In this document: positions 1-8,770 of the stretch, in pieces
How positions within the stretch are numbered: the stretch's first letter is position 1
How the letters are laid out: each line of letters opens with the position of its first letter
Assembly (NCBI RefSeq): GCF_000739915.1
Contig: NZ_BBJT01000013.1
Coordinates: 1-64,000 of the forward strand
Length of the DNA stretch: 64,000 nt
Source of the DNA: Paenibacillus chitinolyticus NBRC 15660
Lineage (GTDB): Bacteria > Bacillota > Bacilli > Paenibacillales > NBRC-103111
Direction of reading: 5' to 3'
Notes under the pieces: model-generated
What the model was told of the DNA's origin: nothing
The model's database searches: none
Seen by the model: the letters and a program-made list of their open reading frames with translations, nothing else
Made by a program: the position numbers and the translations under genes

Positions 1-879
1 GTCTGCGGCTGCGGCTTTGCCCGGCGAAGCGGCCGGGGCTTTGCCGCCGTCGGCGGCCGCTCCGGCGCTTGCGCCGCTCGCGGGAGTGCCCGCAGCCGCG
101 TCCTTGCCGGCGGCGCCTGCCTGCGCGGATGCCGGGGTATCCTTGCCGGCGGCTGGGGCTTTGCCGTCCGGAGACGCCGCGCCCGCGGACGGTTCTGTTG
201 CCGCGCCGGAGACAGGCGCGTCCTTATCCAGCGATTTAAGATCCCAGCTGGTCATGTTGCGCTGCATGTCGAAGCTATCTTTTTCCAATTTTTTACCAAA
301 TTCAAACTGAGTGAAATCCAGCTTAACGAGTACGTTCGAGCTGCTGTCGGAAACTTCGACCTTCTGCGGCGCGAGGCTTTTTTGATCCAGCCATATCTTC
401 TGTCTCGCCATCTGCCCGCTGTTGGCATAATTCGCCGCCACGTCGAAGACGAACGAATTGCCCTCTTTCGTAAACTGGCGTTCCGTATCCAGCAGAATGC
501 TTTGAGCCAAGGACTGGAACAGGTACACCTGACCCTGATTCTCCGGCCAGTCGCTCTGGAACCGGAAGCTTTTATGCAGATGAGGCGTCAAAACAAAAAC
601 CCCGTCATCGTTTCGCAGCACGACCTGCGTGATGTCTTTTTTCTCATTGGTCAAGGAAATGCGGTAATAATGCGGCTGCTGGTACCACACCTCCACCTGG
701 TATTCCTGCGGTTCCTGCCCGGTTTGAAGAACCATGCGTCCCGTGCCCTGATAACTTTCGAGCTTGCCGATCACATGATCCAAATCTTTTACTACCGATC
801 CTGCATCCTTTTTTCCACAACCGGCCAGAAGCAATGCTGCACTCATCACGATGGCGAGTATCCATGTGACCCGACGCAT
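1..879 (-). CDS. LolA-fold lipoprotein (YdcC-like), 3' end off the window
   Basis: Read from the sequence itself: an ATG at 879-877 preceded by GAGGGG opens a frame that runs off the left edge without a stop. The first 25 residues are a lipoprotein signal with lipobox LLAGC. The middle has the alternating pattern of the outer-membrane lipoprotein carrier (LolA/LolB) fold, with short stretches such as EVWYQQP and YYRISL. From about residue 225 the protein turns into a low-complexity Ala/Gly/Pro/Ser/Lys tail that reaches the window edge. B. subtilis YdcC, a sporulation lipoprotein of this fold encoded just upstream of alr, is the likely relative; the neighbour to the left is not visible, so the exact name is inference. 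The A/G/P tail is odd for the family and GC-rich. Confidence 0.75.
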   Translation of the reverse strand, partial: MRRVTWILAIVMSAALLLAGCGKKDAGSVVKDLDHVIGKLESYQGTGRMVLQTGQEPQEYQVEVWYQQPHYYRISLTNEKKDITQVVLRNDDGVFVLTPHLHKSFRFQSDWPENQGQVYLFQSLAQSILLDTERQFTKEGNSFVFDVAANYANSGQMARQKIWLDQKSLAPQKVEVSDSSSNVLVKLDFTQFEFGKKLEKDSFDMQRNMTSWDLKSLDKDAPVSGAATEPSAGAASPDGKAPAAGKDTPASAQAGAAGKDAAAGTPASGASAGAAADGGKAPAASPGKAAAAD

Positions 880-1044
880 GTCATCATCCCCTCATCCTTA
901 AGTAAAATGTACTGATACATGTCTATGAGAGGACTTGGCCGATTATGCGGACTAGTTTGACAAGCCGTGATCCTGTCCTCGGCCGGTTTGTTCTGCCGGG
1001 GTAACCGGATCGTGTTCGTGCCGCACGGCCAAAAGCTGCATGCG

Positions 1045-1078
1045 AAAAGGAGGCCTTCTTAATAGAAGACCTCCTTTT
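1045..1078. terminator. Bidirectional hairpin terminator
   Basis: Arms AAAAGGAGG and CCTCCTTTT, extended by CTTCT/AGAAG around a TAAT loop, with an A-run on the left and a T-run on the right, so it could stop transcription in both directions. Confidence 0.6.
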
Positions 1079-1205
1079 GCTACCCGGCCGCGACCGCTAT
1101 TTGTGTGAGGCGGAACCTATTCTAACCCAATCAAAAGAAAGCTTTGGCCCGGACGACATGCTTATGAAGCAGGAGTCATAGAAGCAGCGGTAAACCGCCC
1201 AAATT

Positions 1206-1252
1206 GAAAGCCGCCGAAACCGGGAAGACCGGTTCGGCGGCTTTTATTTTTC
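1206..1252. terminator. Hairpin terminator below the 42-residue membrane gene
   Basis: Near-perfect stem AAAGCCGCCGAA.CCGG / CCGG.TTCGGCGGCTTT with a GAAG-type loop, followed on the plus strand by TATTTTT. It lies six bases beyond the stop of the leftward small gene and probably ends its transcript; the better T-tract points rightward. Confidence 0.65.
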
Positions 1253-1258
1253 CCCTCA

Positions 1259-1387
1259 TTAGTTCATCAAGTAAAGAAACCCGCCGATAATGACCGCCCA
1301 CATGACGGCTCCCATCAGCACTCCGATGATCAGGCCGCGCCCCATTGGCATTTGATCGTCCCGGTAAGCGTCTTCATGATCGATCAT
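1259..1387 (-). CDS. Small single-pass membrane protein, 42 aa
   Basis: A frame of 42 codons from ATG 1387-1385 to TAA 1261-1259, with GGGGAGG seven bases upstream. The first 17 residues are charged and polar (MIDHEDAYRDDQMPMGR), the remaining 25 form one hydrophobic membrane segment containing GVLMGAVMWAVIIGG, ending in LMN. Its own terminator follows at once. No family was recognised. Good ribosome site, codon use and terminator argue that it is expressed; the function is unknown. Confidence 0.7.
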   Translation of the reverse strand: MIDHEDAYRDDQMPMGRGLIIGVLMGAVMWAVIIGGFLYLMN

Positions 1388-1449
1388 AAAAAAACCTCCC
1401 CGTTACCAAGATATGATCCTAGTATCGGGAAGATTCGGGCGGAATATAC

Positions 1450-2865
1450 TTAATAAGCATTTTTGTTCGTAAAGCCGTTTACGATCGTTTTCCAGATAAT
1501 CTTGATGTCGAAGAGAAACGACCAATTCTCGATATAGAAAATATCGTGCTGGATCCGGTCCGAGATCGAAGTGTCCCCGCGCAGTCCGTTACTCTGCGCC
1601 CAGCCTGTAATACCTGGGCGAATATGATGCTTCACCATATATTTCGGAATTTCTTCTTTAAACTGCTCCACGAAAAACGGCCGTTCCGGACGCGGTCCGA
1701 CTACACTCATATGCCCGAAAAGCACATTGAAAAACTGAGGCAGCTCATCAAGGCTCGTTTTGCGGAGAAAGGCGCCCAGCTTCGTTTTGCGCGGATCGTC
1801 GGCCGTCGTCCAGCCGGTGTCGGACGTGTTTGCCGTCTCCTGGCGCATCGAGCGAAATTTGTACATATAAAATTTCCGCCGGTTTAACCCTACCCGCTCC
1901 TGCTTGAAAATCACCGGTCCGGGCGACGTTAGTTTGATTGCTACGGCAATCACAATCATCACCGGAAGGGTGATCAGGATGGCCGTGAGCGAAAACGCGA
2001 GGTCGAAAGCCCGTTTGATCACGCGGTTGCTGATCATATCGAGCGGAATATCGCGCACATTGATCAGCGGCATCCCCGCAAAGTTATCGAAAAACGGCCG
2101 CGCCGGCAAATAATCGAAGAAGTCGGGAATGATCAGCGTCCGCACGCCCGCCTTCTCGCAAGCCGCGATGATCCGCGGGAATTTGTGATGAACGTCCAGC
2201 GGCAGCGCGATAATGACTTCATCGATCAATTTGTCCTGCAGGATTTCGTCCAGATCGTCCAGACTGCCGATAACCGGTTTATAAGGAGCCGCCGGAAGCT
2301 CCTTGTGATCCGAATGCCCGCCGTGATCATCGAGAAACCCGATAATTTCGTAGCCGAGCTCCGGGTGCTGCAGCAGATTATCGTGAAAGCGCCGTCCCAG
2401 CGTACCCGCACCTAGAATGAGTACAAACTGTTTGTTGTACCCTTTCTCGCGAAGACGCTTGAGGCTTTCCTTCAAAACGTAGCGGTAAACGGTGATGAGC
2501 ACAATATCCAGCACGATATACATCGCGAGAAATTCACGCGAAATATGAACTTCTTTGAAGAAGAAGAGCAAGCTGAGCTGGATGAACAAGCTGATCAAAT
2601 GCGTCTGCACGATTTTGATCAGTGCATCGGCAAACCGTTTCTTGCGGTTCGGTCCGTAAAGCCCCACGAAAAAACCGACCGCTACGGCCACCGCCCCGTA
2701 GACCGCGCTCCACGCGGCATAAACGGAGATGGGGATCGGCTGATTGGCGTCCAGCCACCCGCTCTCGAATTTAACCCACCAGGCGATCAGGAAAGCGGTC
2801 TGAATCACGGCGAAATCAAAAATCGCATAGACCTGGGTTAGAAATTGTTGATTTCTGCGAAGCAT
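1450..2865 (-). CDS. Undecaprenyl-phosphate sugar phosphotransferase (WcaJ/WbaP family)
   Basis: A polyisoprenyl-phosphate hexose-1-phosphate transferase of 471 residues, the enzyme that primes glycan synthesis by placing a sugar phosphate on undecaprenyl phosphate at the inner membrane face. Layout: four membrane segments in the first 130 residues, a nucleotide-binding-like Rossmann domain at about 145-265 (VLILGAGTLGRRF), one further hydrophobic segment near 285-310, and the catalytic Bac_transf domain with KQERVGLN, YKFRSMR, TSLDELPQ, SVVGPRPE and RPGITGW. Length is typical for the family. It is the last gene of the leftward glycan cluster, but its GC content is like the chromosome, higher than the genes upstream. 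In S-layer glycosylation loci the equivalent enzymes (WsaP, WsfP) transfer galactose phosphate; the sugar here cannot be read from sequence. Confidence 0.93.
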   Translation of the reverse strand: MLRRNQQFLTQVYAIFDFAVIQTAFLIAWWVKFESGWLDANQPIPISVYAAWSAVYGAVAVAVGFFVGLYGPNRKKRFADALIKIVQTHLISLFIQLSLLFFFKEVHISREFLAMYIVLDIVLITVYRYVLKESLKRLREKGYNKQFVLILGAGTLGRRFHDNLLQHPELGYEIIGFLDDHGGHSDHKELPAAPYKPVIGSLDDLDEILQDKLIDEVIIALPLDVHHKFPRIIAACEKAGVRTLIIPDFFDYLPARPFFDNFAGMPLINVRDIPLDMISNRVIKRAFDLAFSLTAILITLPVMIVIAVAIKLTSPGPVIFKQERVGLNRRKFYMYKFRSMRQETANTSDTGWTTADDPRKTKLGAFLRKTSLDELPQFFNVLFGHMSVVGPRPERPFFVEQFKEEIPKYMVKHHIRPGITGWAQSNGLRGDTSISDRIQHDIFYIENWSFLFDIKIIWKTIVNGFTNKNAY

Positions 2866-2938
2866 GGAAGATTCACCTCAAAAAACTTTCATTCCTAGTA
2901 AATTTGTGCTCATCTTGCTCCCTCGTTTTTCCCAATCT

Positions 2939-3838
2939 TCATGACCCTGTATCCTGCTTCTTCTCAGGAGCTGCTAATGCTGGCAGTGCCTTGTTCTTCA
3001 AAAAAGCTAGCGTAAATTTCAAACCGATTCCGATATAGACCGCAACATTTGTCAGGAACGAGTATTTTCTCTTGTAATGCTTACGATGAAAAAGGAACAT
3101 CGCACGATGAAATTCATAGATGATCTTGAAGGGTTTGCGACGGCTGCTAGCCCCTTTGTAATGCGTAATCTCCGTCCTTGGATAATAGTAAATCTGCCAC
3201 CCCGCCTGCTTGATCCGGTAGCACCAGTCTACATCTTCACCGTACATGAAAAATTCTTCATCAAGCAGTCCTACTTCGTCGATCGTTTCCCTCCGAACCA
3301 GCATAAAAGCGCCAACCAGACAATCGACCGGGTACTCTTCGTCCGGATTCAGATGAGATAACTGATAACCGTTGAAGCGGGGAATGTCCGGAAAAAGTCT
3401 GGCGATTCCGAACGCATAATAGAAGGATGCTGAAGGTGTAGGAAAACCACGTTTGCATGCTTTATCGAGCGTGCCGTTCGGAAGGACGACTTTGCAGCCG
3501 GAGGCCCCGACTTCGGGACTAGCTTGCATGAAGTCAAGCATAATTTGCAGTGTGTCTCGCTTTAGGATTGTATCTGAATTAAGCAATAAAATATACCGAC
3601 CGTCCGCCTCTTTTATCCCCTGATTATTGGCCCTGGAGAAGCCGACATTTGTCTTATTTTTAATTATTCGTACTTTTGGGAAAGTATTCATTACAGCTGT
3701 TGTCGTGCCATCTGTAGAACTGTTGTCAACCAAAAAAACTTCAAACGTATAACCTACAATGGAAGAATAGATAGATTGGAGACAATTTAGTGTAATTTGT
3801 CTAGTATTGAAGCTAACAATAATAATACTCAAATCCAT
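2939..3838 (-). CDS. Family 2 glycosyltransferase (rhamnosyltransferase-like)
   Basis: A 299-residue GT-A inverting glycosyltransferase. The N-terminus IIIVSFNTR and the nucleotide-sugar pocket LVDNSSTDG are clear; the metal-binding triad appears as LNSDT near residue 88, and the acceptor-site region holds MYGEDVDW followed by RIKQAGW, the pattern of WbbL-like rhamnosyltransferases. A hydrophobic segment near 265-285 may anchor it to the membrane. ATG with GGAG nine bases upstream sets the start. With rmlABCD in the same cluster, dTDP-rhamnose is the likely donor, an inference from context. Confidence 0.88.
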   Translation of the reverse strand: MDLSIIIVSFNTRQITLNCLQSIYSSIVGYTFEVFLVDNSSTDGTTTAVMNTFPKVRIIKNKTNVGFSRANNQGIKEADGRYILLLNSDTILKRDTLQIMLDFMQASPEVGASGCKVVLPNGTLDKACKRGFPTPSASFYYAFGIARLFPDIPRFNGYQLSHLNPDEEYPVDCLVGAFMLVRRETIDEVGLLDEEFFMYGEDVDWCYRIKQAGWQIYYYPRTEITHYKGASSRRKPFKIIYEFHRAMFLFHRKHYKRKYSFLTNVAVYIGIGLKFTLAFLKNKALPALAAPEKKQDTGS

Positions 3839-3856
3839 GGGATTTACTCCAATAAA

Positions 3857-4258
3857 CTATAATTTCATAATCTTCTTTTCTTCTTTTTTTAGAATATAAC
3901 GGCTCAAAAGAAAAACAACTGGAATAGAAAAAGAAGTAAGCAAGGGTACAAAAATTTCTTTCACATTAAATATTTCAACACCAATTTTCGGTATTAAATA
4001 AGCCATTATGATTTGCACCAGATATACAAGCGGAAACTTAATAAACTTTTTAAAAGTGGGTCTGACTTTATAAGTGAAATAACAGTTCAAATAAAATGAC
4101 CCTATCATGCTTATTATAAACGCAAATACATTGGCAAAATCATAATTCAAAAAAACACCGAAAACAAAAAACCATAAGTAGTGATGAAGCGTATTGAATA
4201 CTCCGACGATTCCAAAACGTATAAACTCAGCACTAAAGAATCTATTTTTTAAATTCAA
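3857..4258 (-). CDS. GtrA-family membrane protein
   Basis: A 133-residue protein with four membrane segments and the GtrA signature (RFGIVGVFNTLHHY near residue 14). GtrA proteins are believed to flip the undecaprenyl-linked sugar made by GtrB across the membrane, where a third protein attaches it. The frame opens with a TTG inside the end of the gtrB-like gene (17 bp overlap), so the two are translationally linked. Base composition is strongly AT-rich, like its neighbours. Confidence 0.85.
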   Translation of the reverse strand: MNLKNRFFSAEFIRFGIVGVFNTLHHYLWFFVFGVFLNYDFANVFAFIISMIGSFYLNCYFTYKVRPTFKKFIKFPLVYLVQIIMAYLIPKIGVEIFNVKEIFVPLLTSFSIPVVFLLSRYILKKEEKKIMKL

Positions 4259-5198
4259 ACGTTCTCACTCTACTCTCAATGTGCTCTCTAATAAAATAAT
4301 GGGGCCTATGCTTAACCTCGTTAAATATTCGGCCTAAGTATTCACCGATTATCCCTAAGAAAATACAATGCATCCCGCCAAAAAAAAGTATTAATGAAAT
4401 CGTTGAAGTATAGCCGCTGACCGAATTTCCAAAGAGCAGGGTCTGAATGATCGTTATGCCCATATAAATAAATGCAGCAAGAGCCGTTAAAATTCCTACA
4501 AAAGTAGCGATTCTAAGAGGGACTATTGTAAAAGATACAATTCCTTCGATAGCATAATGGAATAATTTGTTGAAACTCCAACTTGAATTACCCGCGGCTC
4601 TTTCTACATTTTTATATTCAATACATTTTGAATGAAATCCTGCCCACTCAAACAAACCTTTTGAGAACCTATGTCGTTCTCTTAAACCCAGTATACTATC
4701 AACTACCTTTCTATCCATTATACGGTAATCTACTACACCATCAACTAATTTAACATCACTTATTTTATTTATGATGCTATAAAATTTTTTTGAAAACCAA
4801 CTTCTTAAAATAGGTTCTCCCTCTCTATTAATTCTTCTTGCATAAACAACATCATATTTTTCATTCTGCCATCCATCAACCAATTGCGGAATTAATGCGG
4901 GGGGATGTTGCAAATCAGCGTCTATAATAATTACAGCATCCCCTTTAGCATGTTCTAAGCCGGCAAACATCGCTGATTCTTTTCCGAAATTTCTGCTTAA
5001 ACTTATAAAAGAAATACTGGGGTCCTCTTTGCAAAGTCTCCTAATTATTTCTGCTGTAGAATCTTTGCTCCCGTCATTGATAAATACGATTTCATATAAC
5101 ACATCTATCCGCTGCATTACTTCTAGAATTTGTTTGTAAAAAATATTAATTGTTTGCTCTTCATTATAGCAAGGAACAATAAATGAAATAAATTTCAT
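4242..5198 (-). CDS. GtrB-like undecaprenyl-phosphate glycosyltransferase
   Basis: A 318-residue GT2 enzyme of the DPM1/GtrB/ArnC type, which moves a sugar from UDP- or dTDP-sugar onto undecaprenyl phosphate. Motifs: FIVPCYNEE at the start, INDGSKDST, the catalytic DADLQHPP, and two C-terminal membrane helices at roughly 230-300 in the arrangement typical of GtrB. The start was set at ATG 5198, which has GGAAGTGAG upstream; an upstream in-frame start (5234) lies inside the previous gene. It overlaps the DUF6056 gene before it by none and the gtrA-like gene after it by 17 bp, making a three-gene modification cassette. Confidence 0.92.
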   Translation of the reverse strand: MKFISFIVPCYNEEQTINIFYKQILEVMQRIDVLYEIVFINDGSKDSTAEIIRRLCKEDPSISFISLSRNFGKESAMFAGLEHAKGDAVIIIDADLQHPPALIPQLVDGWQNEKYDVVYARRINREGEPILRSWFSKKFYSIINKISDVKLVDGVVDYRIMDRKVVDSILGLRERHRFSKGLFEWAGFHSKCIEYKNVERAAGNSSWSFNKLFHYAIEGIVSFTIVPLRIATFVGILTALAAFIYMGITIIQTLLFGNSVSGYTSTISLILFFGGMHCIFLGIIGEYLGRIFNEVKHRPHYFIREHIESRVRTFEFKK

Positions 5199-5217
5199 GC
5201 TCTCACTTCCATCTTGT

Positions 5218-6960
5218 TCATTTCGTGGTCTCAACTAATTCATTAAAGTTCCTAATAATTAAATGTGGATTTTCGCCTTCAATCGATATCTTTAACACAC
5301 TTTTATCTACAGAATAATTAAGTATACCTGAGACAGGTTGGATATTTTTTCCTAATTTATCCATATCAATTTCTTTGGCAACACCATTCTGATTTATTAC
5401 TATTTTTTCAATAGTAACATTTGCAGTAGCTGAGGCTGGGAAGTCAAGTCGCAATTGTTTTATTTCAGTTTCCGGGTAATTAAAATACAATTGATTTTTG
5501 TCTAATGCTGTTGCATGGATCACATAAGTGGATTCCTTTTCTCTGAAAGATTGGCCACTGTCGTAATATATTTTATACCACCCAGCGAGAGAATCATCCG
5601 TTGTATATACTTTTAGATAATCACCTTCAAGAACAACAGAATCAAGATCGTAATACTGTGCATAAACACCATTCGCGATGTAATCAGGACTCTTATTAAT
5701 TTCATACACAAAAATGTATTTATCGGTTGCTAACGGCATTTTAGGGAGTGACACAGAATATATTCCCTTTTGTTTACTTTCCGTTATTAAAGCTTCTCTA
5801 GCAGTATGGGTCTCATGAATCTTATTGTAGTCAAGATATACACGGGACATCGACATCACTAACAAAATTCCTAGTATAAATAGAGAAATTACTTTTAGAC
5901 TACTATTAATTTCAGTGGAGATTACCCGATAAAGCATTACAATTGAAATCACAACAAAGGTCGCTGAAGCAAAAAAAGATCTTGGCGGAAATTCTGGGGA
6001 TACAAGCATAGGAATTATAGATACACATGCAGCTGAAAAATATATTAACACTTGAATTATTGCTTTATTGTTTTTTACGCGGCTCCTTTTACTTGTCCAT
6101 ATGTATATTAAAATTAAGAAGAAAAACAACACAAAAATAAATTGCGAACTTTTCAAGATGTATTTGATACTTTCAAAGCCTATCTTGACTTGACGCCACA
6201 GATCATAATTGTCTGTATATCCCATGCTTTTAACTCTATTAAAATTTGCAGGCGCAAGGAATAAGAACAAGGCACCAATAACAAAGGATAATGCTCCCGT
6301 ATATAAATATCTTGCTATCTTTATTTTTCCAAACCAGAAATATAAAAAGATAAAAAATAGAAAGCATCCAGTAAGCATTGCTGTGTTTTCGTGTGACCAT
6401 CCTGCCAATAAACCTAAAACTAGCATTAAAATATGTGCTTTTTTGTTGCTGTTCAACAACTCTTTGCCCTCTATTGCAAAACGAAACGGAAGTAAGAAGG
6501 AAAGAGAGAAAACAGCAGTCCAAAGATAATTCACGGAACCAGAAAGCCAAAAAATAGTATCACCAATACTTGGGAGTCCGAACCAAAGAAGTATTACAAC
6601 CAAAATAAAATGAAAACCTACGAATTTGTTTATTTCTTTAATTCCGCTGTGAATCAAAATCAATACACATAAAGATATGAAGACAAGAGAATTTATGATG
6701 TTAAACAAATCCTTGCCCAACATCATAAATAATTCTACAAATGCATGAACGATCGCTCTTCCATTTACTACTTGATAAAAATAATACTGTGAGTAAACTA
6801 TATCCCATATATTTGTTATCTTTTTTCCGGTATGTGACACAGTTGCTCTAGAAAAATCGTCAGGAGTTAAAGGCATTAAGATATTTATAATCAAAAAATA
6901 AAAGAAAAATAAAAGAAGTATGGAATAAAGAATATATTTTGTAATGTTTTTATACGTCAA
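5218..6960 (-). CDS. DUF6056-type multi-pass membrane protein, likely GT-C transferase
   Basis: A 580-residue polytopic membrane protein with about eleven hydrophobic segments across residues 10-390 and a soluble C-terminal half of about 190 residues. The first external loop carries PLTPDDFSRA and, later, VVNGR, the paired Asp and NGR motifs seen in DUF6056 proteins and in GtrC-like glucosyltransferases. Together with the following GtrB and GtrA genes it forms the classical trio in which GtrB loads the lipid carrier, GtrA flips it and a GT-C protein attaches the sugar outside the cell. TTG start with AGGGGTG seven bases upstream. Function is inferred from topology and neighbours. Confidence 0.75.
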   Translation of the reverse strand: MTYKNITKYILYSILLLFFFYFLIINILMPLTPDDFSRATVSHTGKKITNIWDIVYSQYYFYQVVNGRAIVHAFVELFMMLGKDLFNIINSLVFISLCVLILIHSGIKEINKFVGFHFILVVILLWFGLPSIGDTIFWLSGSVNYLWTAVFSLSFLLPFRFAIEGKELLNSNKKAHILMLVLGLLAGWSHENTAMLTGCFLFFIFLYFWFGKIKIARYLYTGALSFVIGALFLFLAPANFNRVKSMGYTDNYDLWRQVKIGFESIKYILKSSQFIFVLFFFLILIYIWTSKRSRVKNNKAIIQVLIYFSAACVSIIPMLVSPEFPPRSFFASATFVVISIVMLYRVISTEINSSLKVISLFILGILLVMSMSRVYLDYNKIHETHTAREALITESKQKGIYSVSLPKMPLATDKYIFVYEINKSPDYIANGVYAQYYDLDSVVLEGDYLKVYTTDDSLAGWYKIYYDSGQSFREKESTYVIHATALDKNQLYFNYPETEIKQLRLDFPASATANVTIEKIVINQNGVAKEIDMDKLGKNIQPVSGILNYSVDKSVLKISIEGENPHLIIRNFNELVETTK

Positions 6961-6971
6961 AAACTACACCC

Positions 6972-7907
6972 CTAGTTTTTTAATCTTAATAGCAACCCAA
7001 CATTTCTAAGAATACCATGTTTAAGAAACTTATTTTTTATAAGTTTGAATCTTATTATTAAAAAAGTACTATCTTTAAGACTTAAAAATTGTTCAAGTAT
7101 ATACCTTTTACTTTCATCCATATAGTCTGCATAATTATTATGGAATGATCGAGCCTGGTATATATTTTTTATTAAGGTTACTTTATGGGTTAACCTCTCA
7201 AAAAGGTACCTTATATCGTATTTCTTAGCGCCTATACTATTTCCACTATGCTGTCTATAAAGAATAGTTGTACGGTTTAAGTAAACAACTTTTCCAAAAA
7301 CTGAAGCCGTTAAGCCTATCCACCAGTCGTGCATAATTGCAGAAGAGCTTATTGGAAAACAAACTTTAGCTAACTCTCTATTGATGATAACCGTACAACC
7401 TGTGATAACATTCTGCATTAGCAAATGATTAAACATTATTCTTTTCGGATTTAATTTTTGGTATTCAAAAAATGATAGTCCGATCACCTCCAACTTCTGA
7501 TCTACGACTGTCAAGTCAGTATGCACTAGCAGCGGCAGTTGCCCTGAATTCTCTTCCTCTTTTTTAATAGTGCTCAGAGATGTTTCAATTTTATCAATTA
7601 ACCAAATATCATCTTGGTCCGCAAACATAAAATACTTGATATTCTTATTCTCTAAGGCAACCTCCAACAAACTGTTAAAACTCAGAACCGGCCCTAAGTT
7701 ATTATTATCCTCTAGAAAAATTATATTTTTTTTGTCTTTTTTAAACTCATCTATAATTTTTCTAGTGTCATCTTTCGAACCATCATCCCTAATATATAAC
7801 ATAAAGTCATCAACCGTTTGATTATAAAGAGAATTCAAAAATTCTTTTATGTAATCCTGACCGTTGTATGTAGAGAGCAAAACAGCAATATAATCATTAG
7901 CTCTCAT
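6972..7907 (-). CDS. Family 2 glycosyltransferase
   Basis: A 311-residue GT-A enzyme: VLLSTYNGQDYI at the N-terminus, RDDGSKDDT in the nucleotide pocket, and FADQDDIW as the metal-binding DxD region near residue 98. This set is typical of rhamnosyl- and galactosyltransferases of polysaccharide clusters. The ATG overlaps the end of rmlD by 11 bases. Strong AT-bias and many Asn/Lys/Ile residues set it apart from the housekeeping genes of the window. Donor and acceptor cannot be read. Confidence 0.87.
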   Translation of the reverse strand: MRANDYIAVLLSTYNGQDYIKEFLNSLYNQTVDDFMLYIRDDGSKDDTRKIIDEFKKDKKNIIFLEDNNNLGPVLSFNSLLEVALENKNIKYFMFADQDDIWLIDKIETSLSTIKKEEENSGQLPLLVHTDLTVVDQKLEVIGLSFFEYQKLNPKRIMFNHLLMQNVITGCTVIINRELAKVCFPISSSAIMHDWWIGLTASVFGKVVYLNRTTILYRQHSGNSIGAKKYDIRYLFERLTHKVTLIKNIYQARSFHNNYADYMDESKRYILEQFLSLKDSTFLIIRFKLIKNKFLKHGILRNVGLLLRLKN

Positions 7908-8751
7908 TTTTAAATTCCTTTAGAAATCTAGCTAAGGATTTCTCCCAGGGTCCGAGTTCCCCTAAATTGTTGATTCTAATAGCCATGGAATCTAATACTG
8001 AATATTGAGGTCTCTGGGCAGGTCTAAGAAATTCGTCAGTTTTACACGGTAGAACTTTAACATCAGTCATCCCAGTTTCTTTAAAAATGGCTTCGGCAAA
8101 TTGATGCCACGTACAAATACCAGAATTAGAAGCATGGTATATACCATAGCACTCGGTTTCTATCAGTTCTTGCAGAAATCGTGCAAGATCCGAGGCAGAA
8201 GTCGGAGAACCAAACTGATCATCTACAACTTTTAAAACGGATTGTTCCCTGCCTAGGTTTAACATGGTTTTAACGAAATTTTTTCCGGTTCTCCCATAAA
8301 CCCAAGAAGTACGCACAATAAAATACCGGCTGCATAAAGTTTGAGTCATTATTTCACCGGCTCTTTTCGATTTTCCGTACACGGTTTGAGGATTTGTATT
8401 GTCATACTCGGTATAAGGAACATCGCTTTTTCCGTCAAATACGTAATCTGTACTAATATAACAAAATTTAGCTTTAACTTTCTCAGCCTCAACTGCTAAA
8501 TTTCTGGTACCCATAGCATTGATTTTAAAAGCAAGGTCTGCCTCACTTTCCGCCATGTCCACTGCTGTATACGCACCACAATGTATAATTGCATCCGGTA
8601 CAATATCCTGAATAACACGCTGACACACTTTTTGATTAGTGAAGTCCAGCTGCTCACGTCCATATCCGTATATTTTTTTCGAGCCGGTTTCAAAAATTCT
8701 ACATACTTCGCTCCCAACTTGCCCATTTGCTCCTGTAACTAAAACTTTCAT
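7897..8751 (-). CDS. rmlD: dTDP-4-dehydrorhamnose reductase
   Basis: Catalyses the last step of dTDP-L-rhamnose synthesis, the NAD(P)H-dependent reduction of dTDP-4-dehydro-rhamnose. The 284-residue protein is an extended short-chain dehydrogenase: VTGANGQVG nucleotide loop at residue 5, STDYVFDG with the catalytic serine, and Y-x-x-x-K as YGKSKRAGE. ATG 8751 with AGGGG upstream is preferred over a longer frame that opens inside the rmlB coding end. It is the fourth gene in the order rmlA, rmlC, rmlB, rmlD. Confidence 0.95.
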   Translation of the reverse strand: MKVLVTGANGQVGSEVCRIFETGSKKIYGYGREQLDFTNQKVCQRVIQDIVPDAIIHCGAYTAVDMAESEADLAFKINAMGTRNLAVEAEKVKAKFCYISTDYVFDGKSDVPYTEYDNTNPQTVYGKSKRAGEIMTQTLCSRYFIVRTSWVYGRTGKNFVKTMLNLGREQSVLKVVDDQFGSPTSASDLARFLQELIETECYGIYHASNSGICTWHQFAEAIFKETGMTDVKVLPCKTDEFLRPAQRPQYSVLDSMAIRINNLGELGPWEKSLARFLKEFKNES

Positions 8752-8770
8752 AGCCCAATCCCCATCCCCT

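Larger units (their letters stand above)
880..1258. other. Gene-free stretch with two hairpin terminators
   Basis: No open frame with a ribosome site was found on either strand between the lipoprotein start and the small membrane gene. The stretch holds two strong inverted repeats (1045-1078 and 1206-1252) and otherwise shows nothing recognisable. Confidence 0.5.

Noticed and set aside
17-310. A 97-codon Ala/Pro-rich plus-strand frame
   Set aside because: It is antisense to the low-complexity tail of the lipoprotein gene, which has a signal peptide, lipobox and ribosome site.
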